Positions 14,444 through 21,350 of a stretch of DNA of 21,350 nucleotides are shown in pieces. A program made the translations under genes and the position numbers. The first letter of the stretch is position 1, and each line of letters begins with the position of its first letter. The notes under the pieces are model-generated. The model was not told where the DNA came from. It worked only from the letters and a program-made list of their open reading frames with translations, and made no database searches. Origin of the DNA: Actinomycetota bacterium (lineage in GTDB: Bacteria; Actinomycetota; Acidimicrobiia; Acidimicrobiales; Poriferisodaliceae); NCBI GenBank assembly GCA_002731665.1, contig PCCJ01000050.1:1-21350 (forward strand), written 5' to 3'.

Positions 14444-15964
14444 TTGACAAGAACCGAAAGGCCTTTGTTCGTGGAGCACAATCGAGACCTTGCGACTTAC
14501 ATCGACAGCTGGGCTGCTCATAGACCTGAAGCCGTCGCAATAGAATTTGAAGATCAAGCTAATACGTACCTCCAACTTTCAAACAACATTGAGACTGTCG
14601 CTAATGGACTTTATGATCTCGGAGTGCGTCGAACAAACCGTGTAGCGTGGTTGGGCCATAATCAGCCTCTGGCCATAGAAATACTTCTTGCTTGCTCGCG
14701 CCTAGGGGCGATCTATTTGCCACTTAACTCTCGGTTGACAGTTGCCGAGCACCAATGGATTCTCAATGATGCGAGCCCGACTGTTTTGGTGGCTGAAACG
14801 GGTTTCACCGAGCATGCTAACGCTGCTCTCAAAGCGTCAGATATAAAGGTAACCACAGCAGCAGAGCTGTACACCGCAAGCCCGAACGCTCCGCGCTCCG
14901 GCGCGGCAAATGATGATGTTCTTCTCGCTTACACTTCAGGAACTACGGGGCGACCAAAGGGAGCTGTCCTAACACAAAACGCATTAGTGGCAAATGCCGT
15001 GAACGCAACACATGCACACGATTTTTCAAGTGACGACCGAGTGCTCACTTTGCTTCCTCTGTTTCATGTCGGTGGTCTTAACATCCAGACGCTTCCAGCC
15101 TTATTCGCTGGCGCAGCGGTGTTACTCCACAGAAGCTTCAACCCCGAAACCTGGCTAAAGGATGTTGAACGGTGGAAACCAACTTGGTCTTTACTTGTAC
15201 CAGCTACCTTGAACGCAGTCAGCAAGCATCCGAATTTTAACGATACAGACTTGAGTTCACTTACTGGATTGATGACCGGCTCATCGACAATTCCTGCATC
15301 ATGCGTGCAGCCCTTTACCGACCGCAACATAGTTGTAGGTCAGGTCTATGGTTCAACAGAAACAGCGCCAACTTCTATTCACCTTAGAATTGATGCCGCG
15401 AATAAGCATCCAGGTTCTTGCGGCAAACCCTCTCCTCTCACAGAGTTAAGAATTGTTGATTCAGAGGGCTGCGATGTTTCTCCTGGGGTGTCCGGCGAGC
15501 TATGGGTCAGGGGGCCTAATATTCTCTCCCGATACTGGAATAACCCGTTGGCAACACAAGAAGCTATAACAGATGGCTGGTTTCACACGGGTGATATAGG
15601 ACACCAGGATTCTGACGGCTGGGTGTATATCGACGACAGGAAAAAAGACATGATTATTTCTGGAGGAGAAAACATCTACCCTGCTGAGTTAGAAGAAATT
15701 CTTAACGACAGCTCATTTTTCTCGGAGGTAACAGTTGTTGGAATTAAAAATGAGCAGTGGGGCGAAATACCTATCGTGTTGGGTGTCTCGGCGTCGGCTG
15801 AGAAACCATCGGATAGCGCAATTTTTGACCTTTTCAATACTCGAGTTGCGAAGTTCAAACACCCCAAGCGGTTAATTTGGATGTCTGAGCTTCCTCGAAA
15901 TGCAATGGGGAAAGTTCTCAAACATGAGCTTAAAGCAATTCTTAAACGTGACTTTGATTGTTAA
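14444..15964 (+). CDS. AMP-dependent acyl-CoA synthetase/ligase (ANL superfamily)
   Basis: An about 500-residue class I adenylate-forming enzyme that activates a carboxylic acid with ATP and joins it to CoA. Motifs in order: P-loop LLAYTSGTTGRPKG (residues 160-173), VYGSTETAP (A5), GWFHTGDIG (A7), DDRKKDMIISGGENIYPAELE (A8, hinge) and PRNAMGKVLK (A10, catalytic Lys near 490). The closest general type is the fatty-acid or aryl-acid CoA ligase group (FadD/CaiC/MenE-like). The longest frame starts at TTG 14444, but GAAAGG at 14456-14461 points to TTG 14465 or GTG 14471 as the true start. It lies 53-80 nt after the MFS gene, according to the start chosen. The acid is unknown. Confidence 0.93.
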   Translation: MTRTERPLFVEHNRDLATYIDSWAAHRPEAVAIEFEDQANTYLQLSNNIETVANGLYDLGVRRTNRVAWLGHNQPLAIEILLACSRLGAIYLPLNSRLTVAEHQWILNDASPTVLVAETGFTEHANAALKASDIKVTTAAELYTASPNAPRSGAANDDVLLAYTSGTTGRPKGAVLTQNALVANAVNATHAHDFSSDDRVLTLLPLFHVGGLNIQTLPALFAGAAVLLHRSFNPETWLKDVERWKPTWSLLVPATLNAVSKHPNFNDTDLSSLTGLMTGSSTIPASCVQPFTDRNIVVGQVYGSTETAPTSIHLRIDAANKHPGSCGKPSPLTELRIVDSEGCDVSPGVSGELWVRGPNILSRYWNNPLATQEAITDGWFHTGDIGHQDSDGWVYIDDRKKDMIISGGENIYPAELEEILNDSSFFSEVTVVGIKNEQWGEIPIVLGVSASAEKPSDSAIFDLFNTRVAKFKHPKRLIWMSELPRNAMGKVLKHELKAILKRDFDC

Positions 15965-16034
15965 GTATTCATAAGAGTTACGATCATTATTGAAATATTT
16001 TAAGATAATTTTTCTATCTGAATCGGATTGAACT

Positions 16035-16430
16035 ATGGCCCTGGGACATATCGGCATAAACATTTTCAACTTCGAAGAATCTCGTTCTTATTACTCGTTG
16101 CTTATGCCCTTGCTTAGCTACGAATTGTTTATTAATGATGATGACCAATTTGCGTATCGACCGCGTGAAAACAAAGTAGGAACATATTTATTTTTTTATG
16201 AAGCGGAAGTTCCTGGATTCGACCAACGACGAGTAGGACTTCAGCACCTCGCCTTTATGATGCCATCTCGGGAGTCTGTGACGAACCTGCATAAATCTGT
16301 ATCCGATATGAATTCTCAGATCGTTCATAGCCCGCGCGAATGGCCTGACTACCCTTCGCCTTATTATGCTTTTTTCTGGAAAGATCCAAACGAAATAATG
16401 CTTGAAGCTGTCTGCCACAAACACTCTTGA
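16035..16430 (+). CDS. VOC (glyoxalase/bleomycin-resistance fold) protein
   Basis: A 131-residue single VOC-fold protein. The metal ligands are in place: His5 (ALGHIGINI), His71 (VGLQHLAFMM) and Glu124 (NEIMLEAV). The paired beta-alpha-beta-beta-beta layout and short length suit glyoxalase I-like lyases and methylmalonyl-CoA epimerase-like enzymes, but the substrate cannot be told. The upstream gap 15965-16034 is very AT-rich and may hold a promoter (TTGAAA at 15990, no good -10). The next gene starts 13 nt past the stop. Confidence 0.87.
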   Translation: MALGHIGINIFNFEESRSYYSLLMPLLSYELFINDDDQFAYRPRENKVGTYLFFYEAEVPGFDQRRVGLQHLAFMMPSRESVTNLHKSVSDMNSQIVHSPREWPDYPSPYYAFFWKDPNEIMLEAVCHKHS

Positions 16431-16443
16431 AGGGTTGCGAATC

Positions 16444-17325
16444 GTGAATGCTCTACCAAAAGCGGCTTTTATTGGACTTGGAGCTATGGGTTTCCCTATG
16501 GCTGGACATTTACAACGTTCAGGTTTCGATACTACGGTCTACAATCGAACCACTTCCAAGGCAACTGAGTGGGTCACAAAGTATGGGGGCTCAATCGCCT
16601 CAAGCCCTAGGAAAGCTGCGGTAAATTCTGATTACGTCTTTATCTGCGTCGGAGCTGATAGTGATGTGCGAGATGTAGTCAATGGACCTTCCGGAGTTCT
16701 CAAAGGAATGCGGGCAGGGAGCATACTGATTGACCACACCACCGCGTCTGCCGAGCTTGCAAGGGAATTAGGTCAAGTCTGTTCCGAGAAAGGCATTGGT
16801 TTTCTTGACGCGCCCGTATCCGGAGGGCAGGCTGGAGCTGAGAATGGCAACCTAACCATCATGTGCGGTGGTGACACAGCCGCATTTCATACTTCCAGAA
16901 GCGCTCTGCAGAGCTATAGTCAGCAATGCACTTTGATAGGGCCGACTGGATCCGGGCAACTAACAAAAATGGTTAACCAAATATGCATTGCCGGTCTTAT
17001 ACAAGCACTATCTGAAGGTCTCGAATTTGGCCGACGCTCTGGGCTTAATTTAGAATTAGTTCTAGAAACTATTTCAAAAGGCGCAGCCGGCTCCTGGCAA
17101 ATGGAGAATCGCGGTACGACAATGACCAAAAATGAGTTCGACTTTGGTTTTGCTGTGGATTGGATGCGAAAAGATCTTGGAATAGTATTCAGCGAAGCGG
17201 CAAGAGTTGGATCTCCATTACCGATTACCAAAATGGTAGATGACTTCTACGAAAAGGTTCAACAGCGCCATGGAAATCGGCTAGACACAAGCAGTTTGAT
17301 ATCGCTTCTGAGAAATTATGATTGA
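16444..17325 (+). CDS. NAD(P)-dependent beta-hydroxyacid dehydrogenase (3-hydroxyisobutyrate dehydrogenase family)
   Basis: A 293-residue dehydrogenase with an N-terminal Rossmann domain (AAFIGLGAMGFPMAGHL, residues about 7-23), the substrate loop DAPVSGGQAGAENGNLTIMCGG, and the catalytic-lysine helix GSGQLTKMVNQI. This set is diagnostic for 3-hydroxyisobutyrate / tartronate-semialdehyde / 6-phosphogluconate-like enzymes, which oxidise a beta-hydroxyacid or reduce its semialdehyde. A longer frame from ATG 16402 would overlap the VOC gene. GTG 16444 is preferred because GAAGGG at 16429-16434 gives a ribosome site about 9 nt before it and the conserved fold begins there. The class V aminotransferase follows, which fits glyoxylate or amino-acid metabolism. 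Confidence 0.92.
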   Translation: MNALPKAAFIGLGAMGFPMAGHLQRSGFDTTVYNRTTSKATEWVTKYGGSIASSPRKAAVNSDYVFICVGADSDVRDVVNGPSGVLKGMRAGSILIDHTTASAELARELGQVCSEKGIGFLDAPVSGGQAGAENGNLTIMCGGDTAAFHTSRSALQSYSQQCTLIGPTGSGQLTKMVNQICIAGLIQALSEGLEFGRRSGLNLELVLETISKGAAGSWQMENRGTTMTKNEFDFGFAVDWMRKDLGIVFSEAARVGSPLPITKMVDDFYEKVQQRHGNRLDTSSLISLLRNYD

Positions 17326-17399
17326 GTTTCTGAACTATTACTGCGTCAAAGAGGCGTTTTTAGTCAGCATTATCGCCGATTGAGTTGTAGCGTAAAAAT

Positions 17400-18479
17400 G
17401 TGATTCACGCCGACCGTATTCTTATGGGCCCAGGCCCCTGCAACCCTTACCCAGAAGTGATTGAAGCATTCACAAGACCGGTATTGGGCCACTTAGACCC
17501 TGACTTCATTCAACTGCTTGATGAACTGAACGACAGACTACGGCAAGTTTGGCGCACAAGTAATCAGCTAACTTTCCCAATCAGCGCTACCGGCTCAGCC
17601 GGGATGGAAGCTTCTTTTGTCAACTTCATTAACCCCGGTGACACTGTGGTAATTGGCGTTAATGGCGTATTCGGTGGGCGTATGTGTGATGTTGCTGCGA
17701 GAGCAGGTGCATCCGTTGTTGTTGTCGAAGAAGCCTGGGGCAAAGCAATCGATCCTCAAAGACTTTTAGACGCTGCCCCAAATCCGAAAATCATTGCTGT
17801 GGTACACGCCGAGACTTCGACAGGAGTCCGAAATGATATAGCACTATTAGGAAAGAACAAAGGTGAATCTCTTTTACTAGTTGACTGCGTCACCTCCCTA
17901 GGGGGCATTCCAATGCTTCTAGATGAATGGAATGTAGACATTGCCTACAGCGGAACTCAAAAGTGTCTGGGAGTGCCGCCAGGCTTATCCCCGATCAGCG
18001 TTAGTGACAGAGCCCTGGAGTTTTTGGTAGAGAAACCTCAAAGTTGGTACCTCGATCTCAATATGATCCGCAATTATGTTACAGGAGACGGAGCGCGCGC
18101 CTACCATCATACAGCGCCAATATCGATGCTTTATGGGCTTCATGCCGGGCTCGGAGTCGTGTTAGAGGAGGGGCTCGAGAAGGCCTGGGCACGTCACCAA
18201 GCTTGCGGAGATGAACTTCATAGGCGATTGCCTGAACTCGGCTTTGACCTTTGGGCGCAGCCCGGCCACCGGCTTCCTGACCTGACAACAGTGACTCTGC
18301 CCGAGGGGCTTGATGATGCAAAAGCTCGAGCTACTCTTTTGAATGATTACGGGGTTGAAGTCGGCGGTGGGCTCGGCCCGGTGGCCGGAAAGGTATGGCG
18401 AATCGGTTGCATGGGTCATACCGCAAGAATGCGAAACGTGAGGATGCTGTTAGGAGCTTTGGAAGAAATAGTTAGCTAA
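17400..18479 (+). CDS. Class V aminotransferase, alanine--glyoxylate / serine--pyruvate type
   Basis: A 359-residue PLP enzyme with the usual start RILMGPGPCNPYPEVIEAF followed by PVLGHLDPDF, as in alanine-glyoxylate and serine-pyruvate aminotransferases. The PLP lysine is Lys188 in YSGTQKCLGVPPGLSPIS. The cofactor region SATGSAGMEASFVN and the C-terminal GVEVGGGLGPVAGKVWRIGCMGH, which carries the substrate-carboxylate arginine, are intact. GTG 17400 starts the frame (upstream TAG at 17388); ATG 17424 is too far in. It overlaps an out-of-frame ATG at 17398. It could send glyoxylate to glycine, which the GcvT/GcvP system in this window would then oxidise. Substrate pair is inferred from the family. 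Confidence 0.93.
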   Translation: MIHADRILMGPGPCNPYPEVIEAFTRPVLGHLDPDFIQLLDELNDRLRQVWRTSNQLTFPISATGSAGMEASFVNFINPGDTVVIGVNGVFGGRMCDVAARAGASVVVVEEAWGKAIDPQRLLDAAPNPKIIAVVHAETSTGVRNDIALLGKNKGESLLLVDCVTSLGGIPMLLDEWNVDIAYSGTQKCLGVPPGLSPISVSDRALEFLVEKPQSWYLDLNMIRNYVTGDGARAYHHTAPISMLYGLHAGLGVVLEEGLEKAWARHQACGDELHRRLPELGFDLWAQPGHRLPDLTTVTLPEGLDDAKARATLLNDYGVEVGGGLGPVAGKVWRIGCMGHTARMRNVRMLLGALEEIVS

Positions 18480-18538
18480 AGAGATTAACGTCCTCAGGGT
18501 TATAGTTCTTTCCTAGCACAAGCGTTATTCAATAGATC

Positions 18539-19435
18539 TTATTTTTCAGTTTCCCACGGCGCCGGTCCATCTTGAGCAGGTTCAGGCACTCCGTCTAACC
18601 ATTTGTTAAATACGGGCGTTCGTTTCTCTAGAAATGCGGTTCCGCCTTCCCGTGCATCTGCAATGTGGTCAGTGACCGCTGTTTTGGAGGCAATCTCATC
18701 TAGGGACTGGTCCCAAGTTAACTCTGATGCTAGATAGATAGAACGCTTCAACATTCTCATCGCAATTTGCGGCCCATTGGCTAGTTCGGTGGCCAATTCT
18801 ATGGTGGCATTCATCAACTCAGCATCGTCGACGACTTGGTGAACCAAACCTAATTCGGCCGCCTCCTCGGCGGTCACAATTCGTTTTCGCATCATAAAAT
18901 CCATAGCTCGTGCGATTCCTAGGTGCTGAACCAGTAGCCACTGCCCACCTTCATCAGGTAAAAGCCCAAATCTGAGTGTTGCGCTTCCCATTTTGGCCGA
19001 TCTGGCAGCTACTCGGAAATCGCAGGCAAGAGCAGCTGAGAAGCCGGTCTGAATGGCAAAGCCGTTTATAGCTGCAATAGACAATTTGTCTAGGTTCCTG
19101 ATTGATGTGTTAACTGCCTGCGAAATACTTCTCAAGCCATTGTAAGTGCCGATTTCTCGATGGTGTCCTCCGTGAATCGGCGGAACCTCGCTACTCTTTG
19201 CTCCTGCATAACCTTTCAGGTCATCACCAGCCCAGAATGCTTTTCCGGTTCCGGTAAGAACAACCACTCTAAGCGAATCATCCATTTGAATTTGAGTAAA
19301 AACTTCCACAAGATCCCGTTTCATCGGGGCAGTTGAAGCATTCAACGACTCGGGGCGGTTGAAAGTTATTGTCGCTATCCCAGGATTCGAAACGCTCGTC
19401 TCGAATCCACAGTATTCACCAATCCGCATACCCAT
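18539..19435 (-). CDS. Enoyl-CoA hydratase/isomerase family protein
   Basis: A 298-residue crotonase-fold protein, longer than the usual 260 because of a C-terminal extension. N-terminal ITFNRPESLNAST, first oxyanion block FWAGDDLKGYAG, second oxyanion block NGFAIQTGFSAALACDFRVAA, and FGLLPDEGGQWLLVQHLG are all present, the last with an acidic residue near the position of catalytic glutamates. The C-terminus GGTAFLEKRTPVFNKW is the classic end. AAGGA 6 nt before the ATG supports the start at 19435. The acyl-CoA substrate is unknown. It is convergent with the aminotransferase (59 nt gap) and divergent from the unknown gene at 19520. Confidence 0.93.
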   Translation of the reverse strand: MGMRIGEYCGFETSVSNPGIATITFNRPESLNASTAPMKRDLVEVFTQIQMDDSLRVVVLTGTGKAFWAGDDLKGYAGAKSSEVPPIHGGHHREIGTYNGLRSISQAVNTSIRNLDKLSIAAINGFAIQTGFSAALACDFRVAARSAKMGSATLRFGLLPDEGGQWLLVQHLGIARAMDFMMRKRIVTAEEAAELGLVHQVVDDAELMNATIELATELANGPQIAMRMLKRSIYLASELTWDQSLDEIASKTAVTDHIADAREGGTAFLEKRTPVFNKWLDGVPEPAQDGPAPWETEK

Positions 19436-19519
19436 ATCGATTCCTTCTCTAGAGCCACGACGATACCCTCAACTTTCTATTCACTTCCAAGAAAGTCAAA
19501 TTATTGATACGTTTGTTTC

Positions 19520-19882
19520 GTGTCAATAGAAAATGTGTATCTACCGTTCTCTGATTCGTTAATGCTTAAACTCGACATAAATGGCTCAAACGGTCATCGA
19601 GTTCATTACATAACTCCGTTTGTGACAGACGGTTGCCGCCTTTACATTTTCGATGAGCCCAGCCATGATCCTGACAAATTTGAACTAATGCTGCTCGGTC
19701 AGAGCGTGACCGTTACGTCGAAAGCCTCTGGAGATTACGCCACGACAGCAGTCGGAAGACTACCCAACGAAGCTGAGAACCTCTGGAGCAGAAACGCCTG
19801 CACACAACGCTTTTACTATGATCAAGCCATACAAGATTTAGCTCAGTTAGGCCCAATAATTGTTCTGGGCAACGAATTGTGA
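19520..19882 (+). CDS. Hypothetical protein, 120 residues
   Basis: Unrecognised small soluble protein starting at GTG 19520, with no clear ribosome site. It is rich in beta-strand-like stretches (VHYITPFVTDGCRLYIF, MLLGQSVTVTSKASGDYA) and could be a split-barrel or PPOX-like fold, but no signature is visible. It sits alone between a divergent enoyl-CoA hydratase and a convergent TauD-family gene, 20 nt from the latter's stop. The frame looks real because it fills an otherwise empty gap with protein-like composition. Function unknown. Confidence 0.6.
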   Translation: MSIENVYLPFSDSLMLKLDINGSNGHRVHYITPFVTDGCRLYIFDEPSHDPDKFELMLLGQSVTVTSKASGDYATTAVGRLPNEAENLWSRNACTQRFYYDQAIQDLAQLGPIIVLGNEL

Positions 19883-19884
19883 AG

Positions 19885-19905
19885 TAGCGGGAAAAATTTG
19901 CGCTA
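19885..19905. terminator. Short hairpin between convergent genes, possible bidirectional terminator
   Basis: TAGCG (19885-19889) pairs with CGCTA (19901-19905) around an A/T-rich loop in which AAA and TTT can also pair. It spans the 20-nt gap between the hypothetical gene and the stop of the dioxygenase gene. The stem is short, so this is tentative. Confidence 0.3.
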
Positions 19906-20742
19906 AACCGGGACTTCCCCGGCGAGTGTCACTCGGTACATTTCTCTTCTATGACCAGCGTAATCATCAACAGCAAAATGTTGGACAACTCGGTTATCCC
20001 ACATAACTAGTGTTCCTGGAGCCCACCGCACGCGACTTGTCATTTGAATCTGCCGGCTATGTTGAAGGAGGAACTCCAGAATCGGAGAGCTTTCAGCGGC
20101 GTGCATCCCATGAATTCCAACTGTGTAAACATCGTTTATGAATAAGGATTTCTTTCCCGTTACCGGGTGAGTTCGAACTAGAGGGTGGAGTTGTTCTTCG
20201 ACCGCCTTTTCATCCCCATGAATTTCCATAGATGATTTCGGATCATGCCGGCCAAAAGTCCCGTTAGGCCCATAACTACGCCGAGCGCTGTGCACTCCTT
20301 GCAAACCCTGGAGAAAATCTTTCATAACATCCGATAGGGTTTCGTATGCAAGGTATTGATTTGTAAACGCCGTATCGCCGCCCGCTTTGGGTACTTCGAC
20401 TCCGTACAAAAGCGTTGCGCTAGGTGGCTCAACTTGGAAACTCCAGTCACTGTGCCAACCACTTCCGAACAAGGGCCCGGCTTCATCTTTCTCACGTAAC
20501 ACTCTGAGGACGTTAGGATGACTATCTAACGTTTTAATAAATGGAGTTTCGCCGTACGAGCCGAACGAAAGAGCGAACGACTCAAGCTCCTCTAGCGTCA
20601 ACACTTGATCTCTAAACACAAGGACCATGTGGTCAGCAAAAGCAGTCTTAATCTGATCGACAAGTTTCACATTTAAAGGTTGAGCTAAATTAATTTCCAG
20701 TACTTCAGCAGCGAATGAACCCGTCAGCGGAAGTAGATGCAT
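19903..20742 (-). CDS. TauD/TfdA-family Fe(II)/2-oxoglutarate dioxygenase
   Basis: A 279-residue non-haem iron dioxygenase close in length to E. coli TauD. The facial triad is visible: His97 and Asp99 in GSGWHSDWSF, and His255 in NRVVQHFAVDDY, with Arg265/266 in GHRREMYRVTL placed to bind 2-oxoglutarate. E. coli TauD uses His99, Asp101, His255 and Arg270, so spacing agrees. The family hydroxylates taurine, sulfonates, phenoxyacetates and other small acids; no sulfonate transporter is nearby, so taurine is only one option. It diverges from the LLM flavin oxidoreductase gene with a 79-nt shared promoter region. Confidence 0.92.
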   Translation of the reverse strand: MHLLPLTGSFAAEVLEINLAQPLNVKLVDQIKTAFADHMVLVFRDQVLTLEELESFALSFGSYGETPFIKTLDSHPNVLRVLREKDEAGPLFGSGWHSDWSFQVEPPSATLLYGVEVPKAGGDTAFTNQYLAYETLSDVMKDFLQGLQGVHSARRSYGPNGTFGRHDPKSSMEIHGDEKAVEEQLHPLVRTHPVTGKKSLFINDVYTVGIHGMHAAESSPILEFLLQHSRQIQMTSRVRWAPGTLVMWDNRVVQHFAVDDYAGHRREMYRVTLAGEVPV

Positions 20743-20821
20743 GCCTAAATAGTAGCGTTCTCTTTCGAAGCAATATCAGAATTAGCAGGTAATTACTGAT
20801 GGTTTGGACTAAAAAGTTGGC

Positions 20822-21350
20822 ATGAAGGTATCTATCACATACGGCGGAGCAGACTCAGGGAAAAAAGATGACTGGGATCAGCAGGTCGATTTTCTTATTG
20901 AAGCTGAACGTATGGGGGTAGATATTATTTGGTCAGCTGAAGCTTGGGGTATGGATGGAGTGACGACGCTCGCTTACCTCGCTGCAGTGACCAGCAAAAT
21001 AACTCTCGGAACTGGGATACTTCAAATTTCCGCTAGGGCGCCTGTAATGACAGCCATGACCGCTCTCTCAATGGCTGCAATTTCGAATAATAGATTTATT
21101 TTGGGTCTGGGAGTTAGCGGACCTCAGGTAGTTGAAGGTCTTCATGGCGTTCCATTTGCACAACCTCTCAAAAGGCTTCAAGAGACAGTCGACATTGTTC
21201 GGCAAGCATTCGCAGGTGAGAAAATTCTTTACGACGGCCGACACCACTCTCTACCTTTAGCGGGTGGGCAGGGAAAGTCTTTGCGTTTGTCTCAGCCGGC
21301 AAACGAACAAATCCCGATATGGCTTGCCACACTCGGCCCTCAATCTTTAA
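20822..21350 (+). CDS. LLM-class flavin-dependent oxidoreductase, 5' part (3' end outside window)
   Basis: An open frame from ATG 20822 to the window edge encodes at least 176 residues of a luciferase-like monooxygenase. The sequence shows EAERMGVDIIWSAEAWGMD (strand and helix 1), the AAVTSKITLGTGILQISARAP block, RFILGLGVSGPQVVEGLHG, and the PLKRLQETVDIVRQAF helix, all standard for the F420- or FMN-dependent LLM family. In actinobacteria most relatives use coenzyme F420. The substrate is unknown. It is divergent from the dioxygenase gene. The frame runs off the window without a stop. Confidence 0.93.
   Translation, partial: MKVSITYGGADSGKKDDWDQQVDFLIEAERMGVDIIWSAEAWGMDGVTTLAYLAAVTSKITLGTGILQISARAPVMTAMTALSMAAISNNRFILGLGVSGPQVVEGLHGVPFAQPLKRLQETVDIVRQAFAGEKILYDGRHHSLPLAGGQGKSLRLSQPANEQIPIWLATLGPQSL

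Noticed and set aside
16402..16443. N-terminal extension of the hydroxyacid dehydrogenase from ATG 16402
   Set aside because: It overlaps the VOC gene in another frame; GTG 16444 has a GAAGGG site and starts where the Rossmann fold begins.

Overview
The window looks like chromosome from an uncultured, moderate-to-low-GC actinobacterium, quite possibly a marine one. This is inferred from gene content: a mycothione reductase (mycothiol is an actinobacterial thiol), a luciferase-like (probably F420-dependent) oxidoreductase, and many acyl-CoA and small-molecule catabolic enzymes. The base composition is too AT-rich for a typical Streptomyces or Mycobacterium. No phage, insertion sequence, CRISPR array, rRNA or tRNA is visible.

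The most notable feature is selenocysteine (Sec) decoding. Two genes carry an in-frame TGA exactly where the family's catalytic cysteine belongs. The first is an ArsC-family (arsenate reductase/Spx-like) gene at 520-879, with TGA at codon 12, the position of E. coli ArsC Cys12. The second is selD at 7191-8252, with TGA at codon 17, the position of E. coli SelD Cys17. Each TGA is followed at bacterial-SECIS distance by a hairpin. The one in arsC is striking: 7 bp closing a GGUC loop. Plain stop-to-stop ORF calling truncates both genes and loses their active sites.

Layout. 2-433: 3' end of an enoyl-CoA hydratase. 520-879: Sec-ArsC. 1021-1230: tandem glycine riboswitch plus a palindromic expression-platform hairpin. 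1249-5310: gcvT-gcvP of the glycine cleavage system, with no gcvH. 5398-7031: a Trp-rich, possibly DinB-like protein overlapping a nucleoside hydrolase. 7191-9531: selD, a J-domain protein and a NadD-like nucleotidyltransferase, tightly packed. 9528-12172 (minus): mycothione reductase and a class C beta-lactamase-type serine hydrolase, co-oriented with 2 bp between them. 12427-18479 (plus): histidine phosphatase, MFS transporter, acyl-CoA synthetase, VOC protein, 3-hydroxyisobutyrate-dehydrogenase-like enzyme and class V aminotransferase. 18539-19435 (minus): second enoyl-CoA hydratase. 19520-19882 (plus): unknown small protein. 19903-20742 (minus): TauD/TfdA dioxygenase. 20822-window end (plus): 5' part of an LLM-class flavin oxidoreductase.

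How the genes work together: SelD makes selenophosphate for Sec synthesis, which both SelD itself and the ArsC-like protein need. GcvT/GcvP degrade glycine under direct glycine sensing. Mycothione reductase maintains the thiol pool. The right half is a collection of acyl-CoA, hydroxyacid and amino-acid catabolic enzymes whose substrates cannot be fixed from sequence alone. SelA, SelB and tRNA-Sec are not in this window and must be elsewhere if the Sec interpretation is right.
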